Origin: SURF-32 sp964648365
GTDB taxonomy: Bacteria; Planctomycetota; Phycisphaerae; UBA1845
Reading direction: 5' to 3'
DNA length: 10,319 bases
Assembly: GCA_964648365.1 (NCBI GenBank)
Contig: CAZYLK010000205.1
Span: forward strand, 1-10,319
The stretch's first letter is position 1. The number at the start of each line of letters is the position of its first letter. The notes under the pieces are model-generated. The model made no database searches, was not told the origin of the DNA, and saw only the letters and a list, made by a program, of their open reading frames with translations. The translations under genes and the position numbers were made by a program. Positions 1-6,586 of this stretch are shown in pieces.

Positions 1-1247
1 TCCTGCCGGCGGGCGCGGGTGCGGGCGTCGTCGTAGGGGATGCGGCTGAACGTCACCATATTATAGAGCGGCAGGTACCAGCGCGGAAACAGGCCGTGGA
101 GGCGGCGTTCGAGCTTTTTCTTGCGGCGAAATTTCGGGTCGGCGGTGCGGTCGCGCATTTCGACGAAGTTCTCGACGGCCAGGTCCGCCAGGGCGTCGGC
201 GTGGCGCTTGCGCGAAGCGTAGTATTCGCGAAAGGCGGTGGCCCGATCGCTGTGCTCACGCAGGCAGGCGCTGAGCACGGTGCAATCTTCAAAGGCGGCG
301 TTGGCGCCCTGGCCGTAGAACGGCACGACGGCGTGGGCGGCGTCGCCAAGCAGCACGACGCGATCGCCGACATACCACGGGCCGCACCGGACAGTGACCA
401 GTGAGCCGACGGGGTTGGTCTGATACTGCTCGACCAGATCCGGAAACATCGCGATCGCGTCAGGAAACTCGCGCTCGAAGGCTTCGACGATTTCGACCTC
501 CGTATTGACCGCTTCGAAGCTGCACCGACCCTTGTACGGCCAGAAGAGGGTGCAGGTGTACGAGCCGTCGAGGTTGGGCAGGGCGATCATCATGAACGAC
601 TGCCGCGGCCAGATGTGCAGGGCGTTTTTTTCCATCGCGAACGCCCCGCCGGCGGCGGCCGGGAGGGTCAGTTCCTTGTAGCCGTGCTCCAGGTAGGTCT
701 GGCTGTAGTCGAAGCGGTCCTGATGCTCCATGCGGGCGCGGACGGCCGAAAAGGCGCCATCGCCGCCGACGACGAACCCACCGCGCCTCGGGGGGGGGCC
801 GTCGCCGTCGAAGCTGATGACGCCGGTATCGAGGTCGATGCCGGTACACTTGCAGCCGAAGTGGACACCGACGCCGTGCCGCTCGGCCGCGTCCACCAGG
901 ATCAGGTTCAGCGCGCCGCGGGAGACCGAGTAAATGGCGTCGCTTTCGTTGCGGCTGTAGGGCTGGTAGCTGAGTTCGCCCGTGCGCGAGTGGATCATCC
1001 GCCCGCGCATGGCGACCGATTGGTCGAGCACCGCCTGGGCCAGGCCGACTTCCTGAAGTGCATGCAGGCCGCGGACGGAGATGGCGAGGTTGATCGAGCG
1101 GCCTTCGGCGACGCCGGCCTTGCGCGGATCCGAGCGGCGCTCGTACACCTGCACCGGGTATCCGGCGTGGGCGAGGTGGTTGGCCATCAGCGCCCCGCCG
1201 AGGCCGGCGCCGACGACTGTCACCGGCGTGTCTTGCGGGTGGGTCAT
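1..1247 (-). CDS. kmo: kynurenine 3-monooxygenase, 3' end missing
   Basis: This FAD- and NADPH-dependent aromatic hydroxylase converts L-kynurenine to 3-hydroxykynurenine, a step toward quinolinate and NAD. The reading frame is open from ATG at 1247 to the left edge: 415 codons, against roughly 450-480 in the family, so only a short C-terminal piece is missing. Visible motifs are the N-terminal dinucleotide fold GAGLGG (residues 13-18), RSINLAIS (50-57), DGAFSAVR (163-170), LHIWPR followed by FMMIALP (210-224), and the second FAD motif GDAAHAVVPFYGQG (301-314) followed by FEDC. The LHIWPR block and the PFYGQG motif distinguish it from general FAD monooxygenases. A run of nine G at 790-798 encodes part of a Pro triplet, and the frame is intact through it. 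No strong Shine-Dalgarno is visible. A palindromic repeat lies about 20 bases upstream of the start. No other kynurenine-pathway gene is in the window. Confidence 0.93.
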   Translation of the reverse strand, partial: MTHPQDTPVTVVGAGLGGALMANHLAHAGYPVQVYERRSDPRKAGVAEGRSINLAISVRGLHALQEVGLAQAVLDQSVAMRGRMIHSRTGELSYQPYSRNESDAIYSVSRGALNLILVDAAERHGVGVHFGCKCTGIDLDTGVISFDGDGPPPRRGGFVVGGDGAFSAVRARMEHQDRFDYSQTYLEHGYKELTLPAAAGGAFAMEKNALHIWPRQSFMMIALPNLDGSYTCTLFWPYKGRCSFEAVNTEVEIVEAFEREFPDAIAMFPDLVEQYQTNPVGSLVTVRCGPWYVGDRVVLLGDAAHAVVPFYGQGANAAFEDCTVLSACLREHSDRATAFREYYASRKRHADALADLAVENFVEMRDRTADPKFRRKKKLERRLHGLFPRWYLPLYNMVTFSRIPYDDARTRARRQ

Positions 1248-1263
1248 GAGGCAGCGTACCTGA

Positions 1264-1292
1264 AGCGAGCCGCGGGCTTCAGCCCGCGCGGA
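1264..1292 (-). repeat. palindromic repeat, copy 1 (inverted orientation)
   Basis: The core is a perfect 8-bp stem, CGCGGGCT and AGCCCGCG, around a 2-base loop at 1271-1288, with GAGC on the left. The 29 bases 1264-1292 are the exact reverse complement of 1415-1443. The element ends 17 bases before the kmo start codon and is therefore probably in the kmo leader. Confidence 0.85.
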
Positions 1293-1414
1293 GGTCGCGC
1301 CGTCGATGACATGACCACGGGCGACTGATGCGCGCACCAGCGTGCCGACCGGCAGCGCGCGGAAGAGCGGGGGCAGGACTCAGCGATACTCGCGGGGCGA
1401 AGCTGCGCCGCACG

Positions 1415-1443
1415 TCCGCGCGGGCTGAAGCCCGCGGCTCGCT
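1415..1443 (+). repeat. palindromic repeat, copy 2
   Basis: The core is CGCGGGCT-GA-AGCCCGCG followed by GCTC. It is an exact 29-base inverted match to copy 1, about 120 bases away, so the two copies could also pair with each other into a larger stem. Confidence 0.85.
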
Positions 1444-1471
1444 GGCGGCGATTCGGAACCGCTCCACTTCC

Positions 1472-1504
1472 CGCGGAATCGCGCAAGCTGAAGCTTGCGG
1501 CTCG
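1472..1504 (+). repeat. palindromic repeat, copy 3 (variant stem)
   Basis: The core is CGCAAGCT-GA-AGCTTGCG followed by GCTC. Two stem positions differ from copy 2, and both are matched by changes in the other arm, so the 8-bp stem stays perfect. Thirty of 33 bases match copy 4, at an offset of 40 bases. Confidence 0.85.
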
Positions 1505-1511
1505 GCGCGGG

Positions 1512-1544
1512 CGCGGGATCGCGCAGGCTGAAGCCTGCGGCTCG
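1512..1544 (+). repeat. palindromic repeat, copy 4 (variant stem)
   Basis: The core is CGCAGGCT-GA-AGCCTGCG followed by GCTC. It is intermediate between copies 2 and 3: one stem pair is changed from G-C to A-T, again with both arms altered. It shares the CGCGGRATCG left flank with copy 3, so copies 3 and 4 form a 40-base direct repeat. Confidence 0.85.
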
Positions 1545-1604
1545 TCGCTACGCTGGGATCGCACGCAACGATCCAGCAGCAGGATGCCTGCCCTCTTCCC
1601 TCGA

Positions 1605-1636
1605 TCCCTCACTCCCTTACTCCCTCACTCCCTTCC
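1605..1636. repeat. octamer tandem repeat, four units
   Basis: The units are TCCCTCAC, TCCCTTAC, TCCCTCAC and TCCCTTCC. They have period 8 and vary at the sixth and seventh bases. The array ends one base before the TAG stop codon of ccsA (1638-1640), so on the transcript it follows the stop at once as GGGA-rich units. Confidence 0.85.
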
Positions 1637-1637
1637 G

Positions 1638-3575
1638 CTACGCATAGCTGTGCAATCCGACGACGATGAAGTTGATGACGATCCAGTTGAACATCATCAC
1701 CTCGAAGCCGATCAAGGCCAGGGCGGCGGTCCACAGGCCCTTGTCTTTTACCTTGAGGCGGATGTGAACCAGGATAAGGAAGATGATGAACGTGTTCAGG
1801 GCGAAGGTCTCTTTTGGATCCCAGCCCCACGGGCGGCCCCAGGCGTGGTCGGCCCAGATCGCGCCCATCACCACGCCGGCCCACAGCATGATGAACGCCA
1901 CCTCCATCGACACCATCGTGCCGGCGTCGAGCACCTGGGCCACGGTCGGCGCTCCCGGCTTGAGGAACGATCCGCCGGCGCCGCCGCGGATCAGGGCGTC
2001 CGCCCCGCCGGACGCGGCCCGTTCGACCGTCGCGCCTTCGAGCCGGCGGCGGCGGGCTTCCAGCGCTTCGAAGAGCACCAGGCCCGCCGAGATGCCAAGT
2101 ATGCCGAACCACGTGAACTGCTGACCCCGGCTGACGTAGGCCCAGTTCGCCCCGCCGACGATCTCCATCATCACCCGCCCGGCCGACCAGTTCAGACCGA
2201 CCAAAGCGATCGGCAGCAGCAGGCCGCGAAACACGCCAATCGTGCCCCTTCGCATGATCTGGATCCAGCGATAGCCCAGATAGAGCAGCGCCGTCACCGC
2301 CGCCAGGCCGATGACGGCGTAGCTCCAGATGATGACGTTGGTGTGGATGTAGAGCCAGATGTCGTGCAGGGCGGGCATGCGGTTGTTGAGCGTTGAATCG
2401 AGCGTGGCGGGCAGGAAGTGAACCGCCATCAGCGCCGCCATCGACACCACGGCCGAGCCGAGCGCGAAGAGATTCTTCACGGCCGTGCGGCGGACGAGGT
2501 ATTCGGTGACAAGCGCGCCCACGCCGCCGAACCAGGCCGACGTGGTGACCGCCTCGAACATGTTGGAGTTAGGCCAGCGGCCGGAAACATACCAGCGGAT
2601 CGCAATCGACGCCGTCTGCAGAAGAAAGGCGGCTGCGAAGATAATCAGCCCCGCGAGGCGCGCTCCGGACCACTTGTAAATTACCGCCATCAGCAGCGGG
2701 ATCACGCTGGCCAGGTACAGGTACCAGATCCACGTCATGCTGCCATTGCGGAAGTACCAGCTTTCCATCGCCAGCCGGTCGGCCGAGGGATAAAGCTCGG
2801 GGCTGACGCTTACGAGCAGGTCGGACAGTTCCGCCACCTTGGCGTTGACCTGCTCGGCGTTGCCTGCCCGCCAGGCGTTGCCCAGGGCGGTCCAGACCTG
2901 CGCGAGTTTCTTCTTTCCCGCGTCGTCGAGGCCGAAGTCCGTATTGAGCTTCGACTGCGGCCCGCCGAAACCGAGCAGTTCGTCCGGCGTGGCCCAGGCC
3001 GTCTTGCGGTCGCCGCTGGGGGGGGGGATGATCTGAAGCTGGGCGGCCAGGAAGTCCGAGCGGAAAGCCACCAGGCCGCTCTGGATCATGTCGACGAATT
3101 TGGCGGTGCGGATCAGGTCGGTGGCCCGCAGGTCGAGCAGCGCCGTCACCGCCGGCTGCTGCAAGAGCGCCGGCGCGACCATGCGGGATTTCATAATGGC
3201 CGCGCCGCGTTCGGCGTCGACGCCGTGCCCTTCGAGCGTCTTGACGATCTCCTGCAGGAGCGGCTTGCTCTTGACGTAAATGATGTCCTGGTCGCGGTAT
3301 CGCTCGGGGCGGAACATCAGGTCGAGGTAGGTGAACTCGGGGCTTTGATCATTGATCGATCGCGGGCCGCTGACGTAGCGCATGTTCGTCAGCGCGTGCG
3401 ACGTGAACGAGCGCACCCGGCCGTCGGTCTGGACGGCGATGCGATCGAGCGGGGTCAGGTCGACCTGCTCGTAGAGTGAGGCGTCAGTGGCGGCGCGGGC
3501 GCTGGGGAAAGACGGGACGAAGGCTGCCGCGCACATCATGCACGCCGAGATCGTAATATGGATGGCTCGATTCAT
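1638..3575 (-). CDS. ccsA: cytochrome c biogenesis protein CcsA/ResC, long form
   Basis: This is the haem-handling membrane subunit of System II cytochrome c maturation, which works with ResB/Ccs1 to export haem and ligate it to CXXCH motifs. It has 645 residues. Residues 1-29 look like a signal peptide with cleavage after SARA. About 250 extracytoplasmic residues follow, then a multi-helix core from about 281. In the core are GRWPNSNMFE (332-341, the PxSNxxE region), a candidate haem-ligand His411 in WLYIHTNVI, the tryptophan-rich WGRPWGWDPKE motif (579-589), and His604 in LVHIRL. A soluble insert rich in Arg, Gly and Ala (about 505-545) sits between helices before the tryptophan-rich motif. 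The long N-terminal region resembles the extended CcsA proteins I recall from Bacteroidota and Planctomycetota. ATG at 3575 is chosen because it opens the signal peptide. A run of ten G at 3018-3027 encodes Pro-Pro-Pro and leaves the frame intact. It lies 180 bases downstream of resB. Confidence 0.92.
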   Translation of the reverse strand: MNRAIHITISACMMCAAAFVPSFPSARAATDASLYEQVDLTPLDRIAVQTDGRVRSFTSHALTNMRYVSGPRSINDQSPEFTYLDLMFRPERYRDQDIIYVKSKPLLQEIVKTLEGHGVDAERGAAIMKSRMVAPALLQQPAVTALLDLRATDLIRTAKFVDMIQSGLVAFRSDFLAAQLQIIPPPSGDRKTAWATPDELLGFGGPQSKLNTDFGLDDAGKKKLAQVWTALGNAWRAGNAEQVNAKVAELSDLLVSVSPELYPSADRLAMESWYFRNGSMTWIWYLYLASVIPLLMAVIYKWSGARLAGLIIFAAAFLLQTASIAIRWYVSGRWPNSNMFEAVTTSAWFGGVGALVTEYLVRRTAVKNLFALGSAVVSMAALMAVHFLPATLDSTLNNRMPALHDIWLYIHTNVIIWSYAVIGLAAVTALLYLGYRWIQIMRRGTIGVFRGLLLPIALVGLNWSAGRVMMEIVGGANWAYVSRGQQFTWFGILGISAGLVLFEALEARRRRLEGATVERAASGGADALIRGGAGGSFLKPGAPTVAQVLDAGTMVSMEVAFIMLWAGVVMGAIWADHAWGRPWGWDPKETFALNTFIIFLILVHIRLKVKDKGLWTAALALIGFEVMMFNWIVINFIVVGLHSYA

Positions 3576-3711
3576 GTCGTATTCTCAGACCCGGTTGGAA
3601 TCACTCAACTTATGTCGAGAGTTCACCGCAAGATCGAATGCTCTTCCCGAGTTCAGCCGCTCCCTCATCGTCGCGGCTCGGATTGCGTAATACCGCGCCG
3701 TCGCGTTCTTC

Positions 3712-3760
3712 ATTCGTTATTCGCTATTCGCTATTCGACATTTGGCATTCGCCATTCATC
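3712..3760. repeat. heptamer tandem repeat, seven units, overlapping the resB stop
   Basis: The seven units on the plus strand are ATTCGTT, ATTCGCT, ATTCGCT, ATTCGAC, ATTTGGC, ATTCGCC and ATTCATC. The ATTCG part is largely constant and the last two bases vary. The final unit contains the TGA stop of resB (3756-3758), so the array starts at the end of the coding region and fills the first third of the resB-ccsA spacer. It resembles in style the heptanucleotide STRR repeats known from filamentous cyanobacteria; I do not claim homology. Confidence 0.85.
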
Positions 3761-6131
3761 CGACTCCCACCGGCTCGCGGACGCCTTTGGGTTCAACATT
3801 GTCGACGGACATCACGTCCGCCTTCTCGACCTTCGCGGCCGCCTGTTCGCGGCGGCGGCGCTTGATGATGGGCTTGACGTAGAACGCGAAGATCATCCCC
3901 GCCACGGACACGCAGCAGCCGAAGAGTTGCGTGTACACGCCCTCGCGGTTGCCGACGCCGAGGATCGTATAGTTCATGCCGCCGGTCAGGTTGTTGCGCT
4001 GCGGGGCGTCCCAGGCCGACTGGAAGAACCAGAAGCCGCGGTCTTCGGTAGGCGAGTTGACCGAGAGCGATTTTATCTGATCGCTCCACTGGTCGCCGGC
4101 GAGGAAGCGCACGTGCGACTCCCAGTTGCGCACGGTCAGGTTCGAACCGGTAAAGCCGCCGTCATGCGAGATCAGTTCAAACTCCTCGAGAATGACCGGC
4201 GACGGCAGTTCCTCCCGTTCACGGGAGAACAGCACTTCGACCTGCCGTCCATCGCGAAGACGGAACACCACGGGCATGTACGGGAGCCGGCCGACGCCGA
4301 ACTCAGGCCCCGGCAGCGCCCATTCGTTGTAGCGCAGCCACTGCGTCTGCGTCACGCCGCCGGACACGACATCAAGGCGAATCATGGACGCGGCCTCGCG
4401 GGCGTCGCGCTGGCGGGCGGATTCCGGCACGATGTAGGGCTTGATGTCCGCCTCGGCCCGCAGCATCAGGGACGTCGGCGTCACTTGAATCGAACCGTCG
4501 AACGAAAGCGGCTCCCCGATCTTGACGAACTCTTGCAGCGGCTCCGCCCCGGGCACGACGGCCGAAACAAACAGCCGCCCATCCGGCAGCGCCGCGAAGA
4601 TCATCGGTGCGCCCGCCGGCTCGTAGGTCACCTCGATGCGTGGATCCGGATCCAGGAACCCCCCGCCGGCCGCGTGATCGGCGCCGTCCGCGCTGGTCAT
4701 ATCGCGTGTGGCGGCCGGGTCGTCGGCCACGATACGCGTCCAGGACTTCTCGCCGTCGGTGAGTTCGACCATCGCGATCGAAACGGTGCCGCCGGCCGGT
4801 CGGGCGAAATCGTCCATGACGCCGGTGATGCGGAAGGAGAATGGCGAGCCTTCGATGTCGGTCCATGTCGCGTCCTGACCGACGATCTGCTCCGCGACCG
4901 GCACGGTGAGTTCCACATGCGGATCATCGACGTGAAACACAAGCTGCGACTGCGACGCGGTGGGAAGCCGGTCGACGCCCGAGGCATCCGGCAGCCAGCG
5001 GAACTCGATCGCACCGCCCAGCTTGTTGTGCGAGGCGCTGCCGGCGAAGAGGTCATACGTCTGCGCCTGCGCGTGCGGGCCCGACACCATCAGCTCAAGC
5101 CGCGGGTTCAACTGCGCCCCGCCTTCGCGCCAGGACTGGCGCAGTTCGGCGTAACGGAGGAACCCGGTCACGTGTACAGACGCATCCGAGAGGGCATCCG
5201 GCTGGTCCGACGGCGGCACTTCGATGTCCATCGGCCGCAGGGCGTTAATTTTCTCATCGGAGATCACCCAGTCGCGCGAGGCGATGCGGTCGTTGTATCG
5301 CGGCATGCCGCGGATGGGCCGCTCGACCCAGTGATTATCGCCCACCTCGCGCACGTAGAGCGCCCAGGTGCTCATGACGCCGAACGTAGTCGCCGGCACG
5401 TACTCCAACTCAGCCTTGAACGATTCGTCCACGAGCGCGCGGCCCAGAGTCTTGATTGCCCTGCCCTTGCCGGGAACGACGTCCTCGGTGTACTCGGGAT
5501 AGCCGGACAAGAGCTGCCGCGCGAACGGTTCGCCGGCCGGCGGCGTGATCATCACCGTCACGGCGTGCGTCTTCTTACCTTTGTCCGCGCCCGTCAGGAG
5601 CGTGTAGTCGCTGTGTGTGCTCTGCACCTGCGCCTGGTAGACGCCCTGCGAGGTCGAGAAGGAGGTCTTCGCCCCGGGCAGCGCCACCAGTTCCGCCCGC
5701 GCGCCGTCCGGCGCGGTCATGGCGATGGCGCGGCGGAATACCGGTACGTCGCCCTCGATCTTCTTCGTGAAGTAGATGACCGAACCGATCGCCAGCGTGA
5801 TGATCCCCGCGTGGATCATCCAGACGCCCGCGTTGACGAGCCGCAGCGGAATCTTCCGCACCGTCACGACCGTGATGTTGATGCAGATGAGGGCGATGAG
5901 CAGGTCGAACGGCCACCAGTGGAACCACTCGAACTCGGTCATCTCGAAGAACGGCCGCTGCCGAACGGTCGGGACGGCGCTTCCGATCGAACAATAGACG
6001 AACAGGACGACCAGCAGCGCCACGCCAAGCCAGACGCTGCTGAAAAGATCCCGGATCCAGATGACCGGCCCCGTGCGTCGGAAGCTCGACGAACCCGTGC
6101 GGCCGATGTCGGACGTGATTGCTGCGCTCAT
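3756..6131 (-). CDS. resB: ResB/Ccs1-like cytochrome c biogenesis protein
   Basis: This is the partner of CcsA in System II cytochrome c maturation; the family holds the apocytochrome or haem-ligation chaperone function on the outer face of the membrane. It has 791 residues. Hydrophobic segments lie at about 32-53, 74-92 and 98-121. The last contains His107 in WMIHAG, which fits the conserved membrane His of the family. A very large extracytoplasmic domain follows (about 122-734) and ends in the ResB-type block SVNSPTEDRGFWFFQSAW (690-707). A final helix at about 735-754 precedes a basic, charged cytosolic tail. ResB proteins are usually about 450-600 residues, so the outer domain is enlarged. 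ATG at 6131 is preferred, with GGCGAG just upstream (short 3-base gap). A GTG at 6173 in the same frame would add 14 residues and has no better signal. It is probably co-transcribed with ccsA. Confidence 0.9.
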   Translation of the reverse strand: MSAAITSDIGRTGSSSFRRTGPVIWIRDLFSSVWLGVALLVVLFVYCSIGSAVPTVRQRPFFEMTEFEWFHWWPFDLLIALICINITVVTVRKIPLRLVNAGVWMIHAGIITLAIGSVIYFTKKIEGDVPVFRRAIAMTAPDGARAELVALPGAKTSFSTSQGVYQAQVQSTHSDYTLLTGADKGKKTHAVTVMITPPAGEPFARQLLSGYPEYTEDVVPGKGRAIKTLGRALVDESFKAELEYVPATTFGVMSTWALYVREVGDNHWVERPIRGMPRYNDRIASRDWVISDEKINALRPMDIEVPPSDQPDALSDASVHVTGFLRYAELRQSWREGGAQLNPRLELMVSGPHAQAQTYDLFAGSASHNKLGGAIEFRWLPDASGVDRLPTASQSQLVFHVDDPHVELTVPVAEQIVGQDATWTDIEGSPFSFRITGVMDDFARPAGGTVSIAMVELTDGEKSWTRIVADDPAATRDMTSADGADHAAGGGFLDPDPRIEVTYEPAGAPMIFAALPDGRLFVSAVVPGAEPLQEFVKIGEPLSFDGSIQVTPTSLMLRAEADIKPYIVPESARQRDAREAASMIRLDVVSGGVTQTQWLRYNEWALPGPEFGVGRLPYMPVVFRLRDGRQVEVLFSREREELPSPVILEEFELISHDGGFTGSNLTVRNWESHVRFLAGDQWSDQIKSLSVNSPTEDRGFWFFQSAWDAPQRNNLTGGMNYTILGVGNREGVYTQLFGCCVSVAGMIFAFYVKPIIKRRRREQAAAKVEKADVMSVDNVEPKGVREPVGVG

Positions 6132-6190
6132 GATCTCGCCAGGGAAAACGACCCCGCCGCGGTCGACCCGCACTGCGGGGCCGCTGGCGC

Positions 6191-6219
6191 ACTGAAACCT
6201 CCACCGGCCCCACCGTCAA
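6191..6219 (-). promoter_or_regulatory. candidate promoter for resB-ccsA
   Basis: Read on the minus strand, TTGACG (6214-6219, five of six consensus bases) is followed after 17 bases by TTCAGT (6191-6196, three of six). Transcription would start near 6184, giving a leader of about 50 bases before ATG 6131. The -10 match is weak, so this is a suggestion only. Confidence 0.3.
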
Positions 6220-6465
6220 ACGTCGTTGGGATTCCGCGGCCGAACTGCCTTGACCGTCCGCACGCACAGCACGCCGCGTGCCGATGGCCAATCCACTGCA
6301 CAGATTGCGTCGGGGACGCGCACGGCGGGTTCTGATCGAACCCCCGGCCGGACCACCACGACTGCGCGGCATTGTAACCCGCTCGCGGCCGCGCGGCCAC
6401 TCGCCGACACCGGATGCCCGAGCCCCGGCCCGCCGCGGCGGATCTTCGACATTCATGCGGGGGTC

Positions 6466-6497
6466 CACCGGCTGGAAGCCGCTGTCCCACACCAGAG
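6466..6497. repeat. imperfect palindrome, possible dispersed repeat
   Basis: ACCGGCT-GGA-AGCCGCT (6467-6483) forms a 7-bp stem with one C-C mismatch and is followed by a flank reading GTCCCACACCAGAG. It resembles in style the intergenic palindromes next to kmo but has a different stem and loop. It occurs once here, so calling it a repeat family rests on my recollection of similar intergenic elements, not on this window. Confidence 0.35.
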
Positions 6498-6514
6498 GGG
6501 CAGGCAGCGCGCGC

Positions 6515-6547
6515 GAAAACGGCGGCCGGTATGAAGCCGGCCGCCGT
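6515..6547 (-). terminator. intrinsic terminator of the small gene
   Basis: Perfect 11-bp arms ACGGCGGCCGG (6519-6529) and CCGGCCGCCGT (6537-6547) flank a 7-base loop. On the minus strand the hairpin is followed by a short T run (GTTTTC). It begins about 40 bases after the stop codon of the 93-residue gene, as expected for rho-independent termination, and it separates that gene from resB. Confidence 0.75.
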
Positions 6548-6586
6548 CACGTCACCTGCGGTGTCGGTGATTCCTGGGTGCTTCGC

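Larger units (their letters stand above)
1248..1637. other. 390-base noncoding spacer with palindromic and tandem repeats
   Basis: This stretch separates the ccsA stop from the kmo start. No frame in it gives a credible protein. It holds four copies of a 22-base palindromic element and, directly beside the ccsA stop, a four-unit octamer repeat. The kmo promoter must lie here or further upstream, but I see no convincing -35/-10 pair. No hairpin here has a T-tract, so no classic terminator for ccsA is evident; the palindromes might serve instead, which is only an inference. Confidence 0.7.
6132..6514. other. noncoding region upstream of resB
   Basis: These 383 bases lie between the terminator of the small gene and the resB start. 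The open frames here have erratic composition rich in Arg, Gly and Ala, and match no family I know. The region holds one candidate promoter near resB and one imperfect palindrome near its right end. The rest shows nothing I can name. Confidence 0.6.

Noticed and set aside
790..798. A possible frameshift in kmo at the G9 run
   Set aside because: Family motifs continue in the same frame on both sides (RSINLAIS before; DGAFSAVR and GDAAHA after), so the frame is intact.
1264..1544. The palindromic repeats as a CRISPR array
   Set aside because: There are only four copies, one is inverted, spacing is irregular (about 120, 38 and 11 bases between elements), and no cas gene is present.
6132..6173. 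A GTG start for resB at 6173
   Set aside because: It would add 14 residues before the ATG at 6131 without a better ribosome binding site, and the first helix is already fully included from 6131.
3558..6335. A 925-codon open frame on the plus strand, opposite resB
   Set aside because: Its protein is rich in Arg, His and Asp, with no domain or membrane pattern, while the opposite strand encodes a clear ResB. Long antisense frames are expected in GC-rich genes with strong third-position GC.
6128..6550. Minus-strand open frames between the small gene and resB
   Set aside because: They run through the terminator hairpin and the repeat-like palindrome, have erratic Ala/Gly/Arg composition and match nothing known.
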